DNA of 64,000 nucleotides from Thermoflexales bacterium (GTDB lineage Bacteria > Chloroflexota > Anaerolineae > J036 > Brachytrichaceae). The notes below the pieces were generated by a model that saw nothing but the letters and a program-made list of their open reading frames with translations, did no database searches and was not told the origin of the DNA. The stretch is from positions 1 to 64,000 of the forward strand of contig JANWUW010000071.1 in NCBI GenBank assembly GCA_025057935.1, given 5' to 3'. The translations under genes were made by a program, and so were the position numbers. Shown here piece by piece: positions 52,551 through 60,864 of the stretch (its first letter is position 1; each line of letters starts with the position of its first letter).

Positions 52551-54119
52551 ATGAGCCTGCTGAACACGAATATCCTCTCCATCATCACGTTCTTGCCGCT
52601 GCTGGGGATGCTGCTGGTGCTGCTCACGCCGCCGCGCGCGGTGCGCACCATCCAGTGGGGCTCCATCGCCTTCAGCTTGATCCCCTTGGCGCTTTCGGTA
52701 GTGCTCTTCTTCAGCTACGACCAAAGCAAAGGCGGCTTCCAGTTCGTCGAGAGCGCCACGTGGTTCCCGCAGATCAACGCCACCTACAAACTCGGCATAG
52801 ACGGCATCAGCCTGCCGCTGGTGGTGCTCACCACTTTTCTCACACCGCTGGCGATGATCATCAGCACCAGCATCGAGAAGAACCCGAAGGCATACTACGC
52901 CCTGTTCTTCCTCCTCGAGACCACGGTCCTGGGCGTGTTTGTTTCGCTTGACCTCATCTTGTTCTTCATCTTCTACGAGATCGGCTTGGTGCCGATGTTC
53001 TTCTTGATCAACCAGTGGGGTGGAGCGAACCGGCGCTATGCCTCGTTCAAGTTCATCCTCTACACCATGTTTGCCAGCTTGGGTATGTTGCTGGCGATTC
53101 AGGTGATTGGTCTCACCTCGAAGAGTTTCGACATGGTGTATCTAGCAAGTGAAGCGGGGCGACCGTTCACCGAGCGCAACCCGGCGAACTTCTTCGGCTG
53201 GGACACATCGGTGTGGAAGGCAGTGGCGTTCGTTGCCTTCACCATCGCGTTCGCGCTGAAGATCCCGATTTGGCCGCTGCACACTTGGCTGCCCGATGCG
53301 CACACTGAGGCGCCAACTGGCGGCTCGATGATGCTGGCGGGCATTCTGCTCAAGCTGGGCGGCTATGGCTTCTTCCGCCTCGTCATGCCGTTGTTTCCCG
53401 ACGTGTTCGGTCAGGCGCTGCTGCCTGGCTTGACCTTTGCTCAAGTGCTGGCGATCCTGGCGCTCTTGAGCATCATCCTTGGCGCATTTGCGGCTTGGGG
53501 GCAGAACGACTTCAAGAAGCTGGTGGCGTACTCTTCGATCAACCACATGGGCTTCGTCTCGATGGGCATTGCAGCCACGGGCTTGGCGCTTGCGCCAAAC
53601 AGCACTGTGCGTGAGATCGACGCCATCATCGCAGGCAACGGCGCTGTGCTGCAGATGGTCACACACGGCTTGAGCAGCGCAGCGATGTTCGCCATGGTCG
53701 GCGTGCTCTACGACCGCGCGCACACGCGCGACCTCAACCGCTATGGCGGGTTGTGGGCGATGATGCCCGCATACGGTGCCATGCTCATCTTCTGCGCGAT
53801 GGGGTCGCTGGGCTTGCCAGGGCTTTCGGGATTCGTGAGCGAGTTCATGGTGGTGCGCGGGGCTTGGCCCGTCTTCACGCTTTACACCATTCTGGCGATG
53901 GCGGGCTTGCTCGTCACTGGCATTTACATCCTCAAAGCAATCCAGAAGGTGCTGCACGGTCCGCTGGGAGAGGAATGGCATCACCACCCGCTCCCTGACA
54001 TCCGCTTCACGGAAATCCTAGGTGTGGCACCGCTGATGGGCGCGATGCTAGTGTTGGGCGTGTACCCTGCGCTGGCGCTCAACTTGATCAACGTTGGCGT
54101 GCAAGGGCTGCTGAGGTAG
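52551..54119 (+). CDS. nuoM: NADH-quinone oxidoreductase subunit M (first copy, canonical)
   Basis: This 522-residue antiporter-like proton-pumping subunit of complex I has 14 helices. The key residues are intact: Glu143 in FIFYEIGLVP, Lys237 in the broken helix FALKIPIWPLHTWLPDAHTEAP, and Lys268 in GILLKLGGYGFF. The conserved FKKLVAYSSINHMGFV and GLPGLSGFVSEFMV follow. It lies 10 bases after nuoL. A second nuoM-like gene follows after 6 bases. Confidence 0.96.
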   Translation: MSLLNTNILSIITFLPLLGMLLVLLTPPRAVRTIQWGSIAFSLIPLALSVVLFFSYDQSKGGFQFVESATWFPQINATYKLGIDGISLPLVVLTTFLTPLAMIISTSIEKNPKAYYALFFLLETTVLGVFVSLDLILFFIFYEIGLVPMFFLINQWGGANRRYASFKFILYTMFASLGMLLAIQVIGLTSKSFDMVYLASEAGRPFTERNPANFFGWDTSVWKAVAFVAFTIAFALKIPIWPLHTWLPDAHTEAPTGGSMMLAGILLKLGGYGFFRLVMPLFPDVFGQALLPGLTFAQVLAILALLSIILGAFAAWGQNDFKKLVAYSSINHMGFVSMGIAATGLALAPNSTVREIDAIIAGNGAVLQMVTHGLSSAAMFAMVGVLYDRAHTRDLNRYGGLWAMMPAYGAMLIFCAMGSLGLPGLSGFVSEFMVVRGAWPVFTLYTILAMAGLLVTGIYILKAIQKVLHGPLGEEWHHHPLPDIRFTEILGVAPLMGAMLVLGVYPALALNLINVGVQGLLR

Positions 54120-54125
54120 TTGCAC

Positions 54126-55655
54126 ATGGTGAACTTTCCGATTCTCACCTTGATCATGGTCGCGCCGCTGATCGGCGCTGCGATCATCTTGCTGCTTCCC
54201 AAAGACCGCGCAGACGCGATCAAGGTCGTGGCAGCAGCGGCGTCGTTTGTCTCAATGGCGCTTGCGTTCGTGGTCTTCCTCGCCTACGACCGCACGCAGG
54301 GCGGTTTTCAGTTTCAAGAGAAAGTGCCCTGGATCCCTGAGTTCGGCATCAGCTACCACCTTGGCGTGGACGGGTTTGCCGCGCCGCAACTGTTGCTGAC
54401 GGGGATTGTGATGTTCTCAGCAGTGCTCGTCTCGTGGCAGGTCGAAGATCGCCCGCGCGAGTTCTTTGCCTTCCTGCTGCTGTTGGTCGCTGGTGTCTTC
54501 GGCAGCTTCATGGCGCTGGACTTATTCCTGATGCTTATCTTCTACGAGCTGGTGCTGTTCCCAGTGTATGTGCTGATCGCGGGCTGGGGTAGCAAGCGCC
54601 GCGAATACGCCGCAATGAAGCTGACGATCTACCTCTTCGTCGGGTCGCTAGTGGCGATCATCGGCATTTTGGCGCTTTACTTCCAAGCCGGCAACTCGTT
54701 TAACTTCTTCGACTTGAAAGACGGCGTGGCGAAGTTGCCGAACTCTGTGGAAGTGCAGCGAACGTGGTTCCTGCCAGTGTTCGTTGGGTTTGGCGTGCTT
54801 GCCTCGCTGTGGCCGCTGCACAACTGGTCGCCCGATGGTTACGCCGCTGCACCCACAGCAGTCTCGATGCTGCATGGCGGCGTGTTGAAGGCGACAGGCG
54901 CCTATTGCGCGCTGCGCTTCGGTGTGCAGATCATGCCCCAAGGCGCGAGCTACTGGATGCCAGTGGTGGTGTTCTTCGCCATGGCGGGCTTGATCTACGC
55001 CGCGCTGATCGCGTTCCGCCAGACTGACCTTAAGTACATCATCGGCTTTTCCTCAGTGAGTCACTTGGGGTTGGTGCTGTTGGGCATTGCAGCGTTGAAC
55101 GAGTATGGCTTGAACGGCGCAGGCTTGGAGCTGTTCGCAGGGGGCGTGATGACCGGCTTGATGTTCGCGCTGGTGGGCATGATCTACGAGCGTTCCCATC
55201 GCCGCGACCTCACTGAGCTGAGCGGGCTTGGGCGCGTAATGCCGTTGGCGGGCGTGGGTTTCGTCATCGGCGCGCTGACGCTCATGGGCATGCCTGGCTT
55301 GCCCGGCTTCCCAGCGGAGGTGCAAATCTTCATGGGCTTGTGGAGCGCCTCGACAACGCCGAGCCAAATGTTCCCTGGCGCGACCAACGGATGGTACGCA
55401 GTAGTCGCAGTGGCGGGCATCTTGGCTGTGGTGATCAACGCAGCGTGGACGCTGCGCGTGGCACAGCGCGTGTACTTCAGCGAGCCGCAACATCCTGAGC
55501 TGCTCTCGCTGCCGGGATTAACGCCGTTGGAGAAGGTTGCCATCGGGTTGATGTGCGGTGTGCTCATTGTCGTCGGCGTGCTGCCGAACACAGTGATGAG
55601 TGCGATTGCTGCCGGCGTGCAGACCATCGTGCAGGGGTTTGCAACGGCAAGCTAA
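54126..55655 (+). CDS. NADH-quinone oxidoreductase subunit M (second copy, missing the helix-7 lysine)
   Basis: This 509-residue protein is clearly NuoM-like: LGVDGFAAPQLLLTGIVM, then Glu141 in LIFYELVLFPVYVLIAGWG, and LKYIIGFSSVSHLGLVLLG. Lys255 is kept in GVLKATGAY. But the broken-helix segment reads GVLASLWPLHNWSPDGYAAAP, where the first copy has ALKIPIWPLHTWLPDAHTEAP, so the pump Lys is Leu225 and the helix-breaking Pro is Ser. It is either a specialised extra pump or spacer of a '2M' complex I. A GAGGT site precedes ATG 54126; a TTG at 54120 is a weaker start. Confidence 0.93.
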   Translation: MVNFPILTLIMVAPLIGAAIILLLPKDRADAIKVVAAAASFVSMALAFVVFLAYDRTQGGFQFQEKVPWIPEFGISYHLGVDGFAAPQLLLTGIVMFSAVLVSWQVEDRPREFFAFLLLLVAGVFGSFMALDLFLMLIFYELVLFPVYVLIAGWGSKRREYAAMKLTIYLFVGSLVAIIGILALYFQAGNSFNFFDLKDGVAKLPNSVEVQRTWFLPVFVGFGVLASLWPLHNWSPDGYAAAPTAVSMLHGGVLKATGAYCALRFGVQIMPQGASYWMPVVVFFAMAGLIYAALIAFRQTDLKYIIGFSSVSHLGLVLLGIAALNEYGLNGAGLELFAGGVMTGLMFALVGMIYERSHRRDLTELSGLGRVMPLAGVGFVIGALTLMGMPGLPGFPAEVQIFMGLWSASTTPSQMFPGATNGWYAVVAVAGILAVVINAAWTLRVAQRVYFSEPQHPELLSLPGLTPLEKVAIGLMCGVLIVVGVLPNTVMSAIAAGVQTIVQGFATAS

Positions 55656-55677
55656 CAGCGGAGAAGAGCGACGAGCC

Positions 55678-57168
55678 ATGGGCGGATTTACAAGCGTGAA
55701 CCCAGCGGAGTTCCTCGGCATTCTGCCAGAGATTTTGCTGGTGCTTTGGGCGAGCGCGCTGTTCGCAATTGACCTTGTTGCGGGACAGAGTTTGACACGA
55801 CGCGGATTGGGTTTACTCACTGCAGGCGGGCTAGCAGTGATCTTGGTGATCACGTTGCTGACTGCGCCCACTGAGCCGCAGACCGTGCTCGGCGGCATGG
55901 TGCGCAACGACTTCTTCACGACTGCCTTCCGCGTCATCTTCATCGTCGGCGCAGCGTTGACGGCGCTGATCGGCGTTGACTTTCGACCGATGCGCGCAGG
56001 TGGCGAGTTCTTCGTGCTCACGACCTTCAGCGCGGCAGCCATGTCGCTGATGGCAAGCGCCAATGACATCATCCTGCTCTATCTCGCCACGGAGACATCC
56101 AGCCTCTCGCTTTACCTACTTGCTGGCTTCTGGCGCGGCAACAAGCTAAGCGCAGAGGCTGCCTTGAAGTATTTCGTCTTCGGCGCCGTCACCTCGACGA
56201 CAATGCTCTTCGGCTTGAGCCTGCTGTTCGGCTTGAGCGGCGGCAACACCAACTATGCGGCAATCGGGCGCGCGCTGCTTGATCCAGCGCTGCGCGTGCC
56301 GACCACACTGGCAGCGCTGTTCGTGTTGGTAGGTTTTGCCTTCAAGACTTCCGCTGTGCCCTTCCACTTTTGGGCGCCAGATGTGTATCACGGCGCACCC
56401 ACACCAGTCGCTGGATACATCAGCACTGCCTCGAAAGCAGCTGGCTTTGCCATTTTGCTGCGCTTCCTGTTCTACACCCTGCCGCCAGGCACTTCTGAGG
56501 CATCGTTGAGCTGGGCGACGCTGATGCAGCCCATCGCCATCCTCACCATGGTATTGGGCAGCTTGTTCGCGCTGGTGCAGTCCGACGTGAAGCGCATGTT
56601 GGCGTACTCCAGCGTGGCGCAGGCAGGGTATGTGTTCGTTGGCGTGAGCGCGATGGCGCTGGGCACAGCGAATCGCGCTGAGGCGCTCGCAGCAGTGATT
56701 TTCTACCTTGCCACGTACATGCTAACCAACATCGCTGCGTTCGGCGCGCTGGGTATGGTGGAGTATCGCGTCGGCAGCACAGATCTCAAGGCGTTCAATG
56801 GCTTGGGGCGGCGCGCGCCTTATCTTGCGCTCGCCATGTCAGCAGCGCTGCTGAGTTTGCTCGGCGCTCCGCCAATGGTCGGCTTCGTGGCGAAGCTGAT
56901 CATCTTCCGCGAGGCAATCGGCGCGAACTTGATCGGCTTAGTGGTGATCGGCATCATCACGGTGCTGATCTCGGTCGCCTACTATCTCAACGTGGTGCGC
57001 GCGATGTATGTCGAGCGGAGCGAAGACGAGCAAAAGCCGCTGATCGTGCCGGCGCCAACAACAGTCACGCTGTCCATCACAGCAACAGGTGTGCTGGCGC
57101 TGACAGTCGTCTCGCCACCATTCTGGGAGATCGCACTGCAAGCTGCGCGCGCTTTCCTCGGCGCGTGA
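55678..57168 (+). CDS. nuoN: NADH-quinone oxidoreductase subunit N
   Basis: This 496-residue antiporter-like subunit next to NuoK has the pump Glu in YLATETSSLSLYLLAGF, Lys in VGFAFKTSAVPFHFWAPDVYHGAPTP and Lys in STASKAAGFAILLRF. SDVKRMLAYSSVAQAGYVFVG follows, so all key charges are retained. ATG 55678 is preferred over an upstream start at 55600, which would run into the second nuoM. It is the last gene of the nuo cluster and is followed by a bidirectional hairpin. Confidence 0.96.
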   Translation: MGGFTSVNPAEFLGILPEILLVLWASALFAIDLVAGQSLTRRGLGLLTAGGLAVILVITLLTAPTEPQTVLGGMVRNDFFTTAFRVIFIVGAALTALIGVDFRPMRAGGEFFVLTTFSAAAMSLMASANDIILLYLATETSSLSLYLLAGFWRGNKLSAEAALKYFVFGAVTSTTMLFGLSLLFGLSGGNTNYAAIGRALLDPALRVPTTLAALFVLVGFAFKTSAVPFHFWAPDVYHGAPTPVAGYISTASKAAGFAILLRFLFYTLPPGTSEASLSWATLMQPIAILTMVLGSLFALVQSDVKRMLAYSSVAQAGYVFVGVSAMALGTANRAEALAAVIFYLATYMLTNIAAFGALGMVEYRVGSTDLKAFNGLGRRAPYLALAMSAALLSLLGAPPMVGFVAKLIIFREAIGANLIGLVVIGIITVLISVAYYLNVVRAMYVERSEDEQKPLIVPAPTTVTLSITATGVLALTVVSPPFWEIALQAARAFLGA

Positions 57169-57188
57169 TGACACAGCAGTGGAAAACA

Positions 57189-57224
57189 ACGCCTCGGCAG
57201 GTTTCAGGTTTCCTGCCGAGGCGT
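57189..57224. terminator. Bidirectional terminator between nuoN and the chaperonin-like gene
   Basis: ACGCCTCGGCAGG and its exact complement form a 13-bp stem with a 10-base loop. A T-rich run (GTTGGTTTT) follows on the plus strand and TTGTTTT on the minus strand. It sits between two converging genes. Confidence 0.8.
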
Positions 57225-57234
57225 GTTGGTTTTG

Positions 57235-58878
57235 CTACGGATACGCTGCCGATTGCGGCTTGCGGTGATGCACAACTACCTCAGTGGTGAGCACTTGGGC
57301 AGCGAGGCTGCCCGCGACGCGCACCGCGTTCTCAACCACCTCAAGAGCATCCACCACGCCTGCGCGGGCGAGGTCAACGAGCGCCCCGCTACGCACATCG
57401 AATCCGAATGCGGCTTCGCCTTCTCGATTCGCTTCGCGCGCAGCATGCAAGCTTGCTGAAGCATCCATGCCCGCATTCGCAACCAGCGTGCGCATTGGGG
57501 CTTCTAAGGCGCGCACCACACAGCGCATGCCCCAGCCAACGTCATCGTTGGAGGCGGTGGGGATGCTCATGCTGGCTTTGAGCAGCGCTGCGCCGCCGCC
57601 CGCCACCACGCCGCTGCGCAGCGCGAGCTGCATCACGCGCGCAAGACGAGCGGCGGTGTCGCGCCGCGCCTCTTGCACACGTTGGGTTGGCGCGCCGATG
57701 CGCAAGATGCCCATGCTGCCGCTGAGCTGACCCAAACGGCGAAGCAGATCATCGAACGTGCTGGAATCGGTGGTGGTCTCGAGTTGTCTGCGGATGCCGG
57801 CGATGGTTTGGCGCAGGCGCTGCACGTCGCGCCGCCCAGCGATGATGCCGAATTGCTTGGCGTTTGCCCATACGCGCCGCGCCTCACCCACGTCCTCGCG
57901 CGAGAGCTTCTGGGCAAAGGGCATTTTGTCGCTGAAGAGCACGCGCCCGCCGGTAAGCAGCGCAATGTCGTGCAGCGCCACAGCGCGCTTGTCGCCGCCG
58001 TAAGGGGTTTTGATCGGCAAGGGATGGAAGAGCCCACGATGCTTTGCTTGCAGCAAGACGGTGCGTGCCTCGTCGGTGAGGTCGCTGGCGATAATCGCAG
58101 CGGCGCGGTATCCCATTGCTTCCAGCTTTTGCAACAGCATGATTGTGTTCGCAGCAGTGTCGAGCAAGCCGTCGAGCACAATTACCGCTGCGTTCTGTAG
58201 TCGTGCCACACGATCGGTCGGGTCGGCTGTAAAGCCGCCGCCCAGCCACGGCGCATCCCACAGTGCCCCTTCAAGGAACTCGTATTCAATGCGGTTGGGG
58301 TCGTTGTTGTAGATGTTGATGTAGGCGTCGTCACCAAGCACGTAAACCAACTCGACAAGCGCTTGCCGCAGCTCAACGTCAGGCGTCGCCGCGGCTGCGA
58401 GTCCCTCTAGCCAAGCTCGGCGTCGCGCCCCGAGCGGAGCAGGTTCAGTCAGGCGCCTCAGCGCCTCCACAGCGAGGGCAACGCCGCGCTCAATGCCAAC
58501 GCGCACTCTCACAGGAGAAGCCCCCGCAGCGATGGCACGCATTCCCTCGTGCACTATGCTTTGCGCGATGACAGCGGTAGTGGCTGCGCCATCGCCGCAG
58601 ATTTCGTGCATGCGCCAAAGCGCGTGGCGCAGCATCATGGCGCCTACGTCGGCAGTGGGGTGTGGCAGCTCGATGAGGCGGCGCGCGATGGCTGCAGCAT
58701 GATCGAGCACCTCGGGCGTGCGGTCGCGCGTCAAGCCCTCGATGAGCACAACGCGCGCAAGCGGTCCTAGGGTGGGCTTGACCAGTTCAGCGAGCGCGTC
58801 GAAGCCGCGCACAAGCGCTTCGCGCTCGAAGATCACGGCAGGACGACGGGGGAACGAAGTTTGGCTAGGTGTGCGCAT
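57235..58878 (-). CDS. Divergent group I chaperonin (Cpn60/GroEL-like) paralog
   Basis: This 547-residue protein spans the whole Cpn60 fold. VKPTLGPLARVVLIEG corresponds to the GroEL VTLGPKGRNVVLD segment, and GDGAATTAVIAQSIVHEG to GDGTTTATVLAQAII. SGVVAGGGAALLKA and AGVVDALEVVENAV (then SLAAQVLTTEVVV) also match GroEL. The Asp of GDG and the TPEVLD Asp are present. The Asp equivalent to GroEL Asp398, needed for ATP hydrolysis, is replaced by Arg when aligned from GVVAGGG. No co-chaperonin gene is adjacent. It is probably a paralog of a canonical GroEL encoded elsewhere. ATG 58878 follows a TATACT box by 10 bases. Confidence 0.85.
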   Translation of the reverse strand: MRTPSQTSFPRRPAVIFEREALVRGFDALAELVKPTLGPLARVVLIEGLTRDRTPEVLDHAAAIARRLIELPHPTADVGAMMLRHALWRMHEICGDGAATTAVIAQSIVHEGMRAIAAGASPVRVRVGIERGVALAVEALRRLTEPAPLGARRRAWLEGLAAAATPDVELRQALVELVYVLGDDAYINIYNNDPNRIEYEFLEGALWDAPWLGGGFTADPTDRVARLQNAAVIVLDGLLDTAANTIMLLQKLEAMGYRAAAIIASDLTDEARTVLLQAKHRGLFHPLPIKTPYGGDKRAVALHDIALLTGGRVLFSDKMPFAQKLSREDVGEARRVWANAKQFGIIAGRRDVQRLRQTIAGIRRQLETTTDSSTFDDLLRRLGQLSGSMGILRIGAPTQRVQEARRDTAARLARVMQLALRSGVVAGGGAALLKASMSIPTASNDDVGWGMRCVVRALEAPMRTLVANAGMDASASLHAAREANREGEAAFGFDVRSGALVDLARAGVVDALEVVENAVRVAGSLAAQVLTTEVVVHHRKPQSAAYP

Positions 58879-58888
58879 CACGCGCAGG

Positions 58889-58894
58889 AGTATA
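58889..58894 (-). promoter_or_regulatory. -10 element for the chaperonin-like gene
   Basis: TATACT on the minus strand ends 10 bases before ATG 58878, in the 48-base gap after rtcB. No CIRCE element is present nearby. Confidence 0.55.
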
Positions 58895-58926
58895 GTGAGC
58901 TTGCATGCTAGACTGGACTGTTGGTT

Positions 58927-60135
58927 TCAAATATCGCGCGGGTCGTCAGTCATCATCACCAGGCGCGGCTGGAAGCGCGCGATCACGTCCACAAGATCAG
59001 CCTGTGCGGCGATCACCTCGTCAATGTTCTTGTATGCCTGTGGCGACTCATCCAAGCCGCCGCCGAGCAACTTCACGCCGCGCTGTTTGAGATATTCGTT
59101 GCGCATCTTGGCGGTGAGCGTGCGGAAAGCTTCGTTGCGGCTGAGCCGTCGCCCAGCACCGTGCGAGGCGCTGTTCAACGAGAGCGGGTTTCCTTTGCCG
59201 CGCACCACATAGCCGGGGTCGCCCATCGTGCCTGGGATCACGCCGAGCACGCCAGCATGTGCTGGGGTAGCCCCCTTTCGGTGCACGAATACCTCATGCC
59301 CGTCTGGTAAGCGCTCGCGCCAAGCAAAGTTGTGATGATTCTCCACTGTGGCGATCACCTCTAGGCCGCCAGCGCGCGCGATTTGGTTGTGGATCACGCG
59401 GTGGTTTGCCGAAGCAAAGCGCCCTGCAAGATTCATCGCCAGCCAGTATTCCTGCCCTGGCTCGCTCTCGATGTCCAACCACGCTAGATGCGCCAGCTCT
59501 TTGGGCAGCTCGGGATGCAAGCTGCGCGCCAGCTTGCTGTAGTAATCGGCGATCTGGTAACCCACGCCGCGGCTGCCGCTGTGCGACAGCAACGCAAGGT
59601 AGCGCCCAGGCTGCAGGCCGAGCTTGGGTTCATACTCGAGCACTTCGAGCTCGCCGAACTCGACAAAGTGGTTGCCGCTGCCCGAGGTGCCAAGCTGCGG
59701 CACAGCTTTAGTCTCATAGAGCTCGCGCAGCAGCTTGGTGGCCTTCCAATCAGGATCGTCGAGGATGGGATCTTTGCGCGGCGGATGCCACTCTGCCCCG
59801 GCGCCGAAGCGCGTGTTCTCACGCAGCAACTTCTCAAAGCGCGCCTCTTGTTGCTTGAGCAACTCGGGTGGCGCATCGAAGACGCTCAGACGCATGCGGC
59901 ATGCAATATCCACACCTACGGCGTAGGGGATCACCGCATCCTCGGTCGCCAGCACGCCGCCGATTGGCAAGCCATAGCCCACATGTGCATCCGGCATGAG
60001 TGCCCCTGCGACGCTCACGGGCAGGCGCATTGCGTTATCCATCTGCTGGCGCGAGGCGTTATCAATGAACGCCTCGCCCCAGACAGCATAGGGCAGGGGT
60101 TGGCTGCGCAGGGATGCGTTCTTGTTCTTTCCCAT
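58927..60135 (-). CDS. rtcB: RNA-splicing ligase RtcB
   Basis: This 402-residue GTP- and Mn-dependent RNA ligase joins 2',3'-cyclic phosphate or 3'-phosphate ends to 5'-OH ends, in tRNA repair or splicing. It has MPDAHVGYGLPIGGV, the metal-binding Asp-Cys in VGVDIACRM, GTSGSGNHFVEFGE, LLSHSGSRGVGY, ENHHNFAW, HRKGATPAH and the guanylated His in SASHGAGRRLSR. Length is typical of the shorter bacterial type. ATG 60135 is preceded by GGAGAG, within a small ATCTC...GAGAT hairpin. No archease gene is adjacent. A DNA-repair or stress role is possible given the Hsp20 gene on the other side. Confidence 0.94.
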   Translation of the reverse strand: MGKNKNASLRSQPLPYAVWGEAFIDNASRQQMDNAMRLPVSVAGALMPDAHVGYGLPIGGVLATEDAVIPYAVGVDIACRMRLSVFDAPPELLKQQEARFEKLLRENTRFGAGAEWHPPRKDPILDDPDWKATKLLRELYETKAVPQLGTSGSGNHFVEFGELEVLEYEPKLGLQPGRYLALLSHSGSRGVGYQIADYYSKLARSLHPELPKELAHLAWLDIESEPGQEYWLAMNLAGRFASANHRVIHNQIARAGGLEVIATVENHHNFAWRERLPDGHEVFVHRKGATPAHAGVLGVIPGTMGDPGYVVRGKGNPLSLNSASHGAGRRLSRNEAFRTLTAKMRNEYLKQRGVKLLGGGLDESPQAYKNIDEVIAAQADLVDVIARFQPRLVMMTDDPRDI

Positions 60136-60250
60136 CTCTCCGGGAGATGTTATCAAGCCCGGATTGACTGCTCATTAGTGCTGCTCGGCAGATACTTTTA
60201 AGCGCATAAGCGCAGGTTGTCAACCAAGTTTTACCTCATCGTTAACCCAC

Positions 60251-60280
60251 CTCTAACGCGTGCTAGAAAGCAACTCTAAC
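60251..60280. repeat. Direct repeat CTCTAAC upstream of hsp20
   Basis: CTCTAAC occurs at 60251-60257 and 60274-60280, 23 bases apart, about two helical turns. A short TGCTagaaAGCA dyad lies between them. It lies in the 206-base gap between divergent rtcB and hsp20 (60136-60341), which holds nothing else I can name besides a plausible but weak -10 region for hsp20 near 60291-60300. Confidence 0.4.
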
Positions 60281-60341
60281 ACACTGCCCCTACTGTAAAA
60301 GGTGCAAGAAAAAGCAAAATGACTATCACGGAGGTGAGACT

Positions 60342-60803
60342 ATGGCAGGCTTGGTGCGTCGGACCTGGGATCCAGCAGGTGAGATGCTCGCGTTGAGCGA
60401 GGCGATGGATCAGTTGCTGCGCAATGCCTTCATTCGCCCGAGTCGGTGGCTGTTTGAGGAATTCGGCGCAGAGGTGCCGCCGATGGACGTGGTGGAGACG
60501 CCAGAGGCGTTCCTTGTGAAGGCGGCGCTGCCAGGGTGGAAGCCTGAGGATGTTGAGGTGACCATCGAGAACGGTCAGCTCACCATCAAGGGTGAGTGGA
60601 AGCGGGAGAGCGAGACCAAGGACGACAAGGCGCAGTGGCATCGCCGCGAGATTCGTCAGAGCTCGTTCGTGCGCAGCTTCGTGCTGCCCACCGAGGTAGA
60701 GGCGGAGAAGGCAAAGGCGCACTTCGAGAACGGCGTGCTCACTTTGACCATTCCGAAGTCGGAGGTCGTCAAGCCGAAGCAGATCAAGATCGAGGTCAAG
60801 TGA
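60342..60803 (+). CDS. Small heat shock protein, Hsp20/alpha-crystallin family
   Basis: This 153-residue chaperone binds unfolding proteins without ATP. The N-terminal arm (about 1-45) is followed by an alpha-crystallin domain: PPMDVVETPEAFLVKAALPGWKPEDVEVTIENGQLTIKGEW, then RREIRQSSFVRSFVLPTEVEAEKAKAHFENGVLTLTIPKSE. The IxI-like tail is KPKQIKIEVK. ATG 60342 has a strong GGAGGTGA ribosome site. An intrinsic terminator follows. Heat regulation is expected, but I see neither CIRCE nor the HspR operator; two CTCTAAC repeats are upstream. Confidence 0.95.
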   Translation: MAGLVRRTWDPAGEMLALSEAMDQLLRNAFIRPSRWLFEEFGAEVPPMDVVETPEAFLVKAALPGWKPEDVEVTIENGQLTIKGEWKRESETKDDKAQWHRREIRQSSFVRSFVLPTEVEAEKAKAHFENGVLTLTIPKSEVVKPKQIKIEVK

Positions 60804-60825
60804 GCGAGAAGCCGTCCCTGCGAAG

Positions 60826-60864
60826 AAGCGAGGAGGCGCTGGAGGCAGTGCCTCCTCGCTTTTT
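60826..60864 (+). terminator. Intrinsic terminator after hsp20
   Basis: AAGCGAGGAGGC pairs with GCCTCCTCGCTT over a 12-base loop and is followed by TTTTT. It lies 23 bases after the hsp20 stop, and its last T overlaps the stop codon of the convergent membrane-protein gene. Confidence 0.85.

Noticed and set aside
57235-58878. Archaeal thermosome (group II chaperonin)
   Set aside because: The GVVAGGG, PTLGP and C-terminal segments follow the group I (GroEL) order and spacing; the helical protrusion of group II was not evident.
60200-60341. CIRCE operator in front of hsp20
   Set aside because: CIRCE needs TTAGCACTC-N9-GAGTGCTAA; here only direct CTCTAAC repeats and a short dyad occur.
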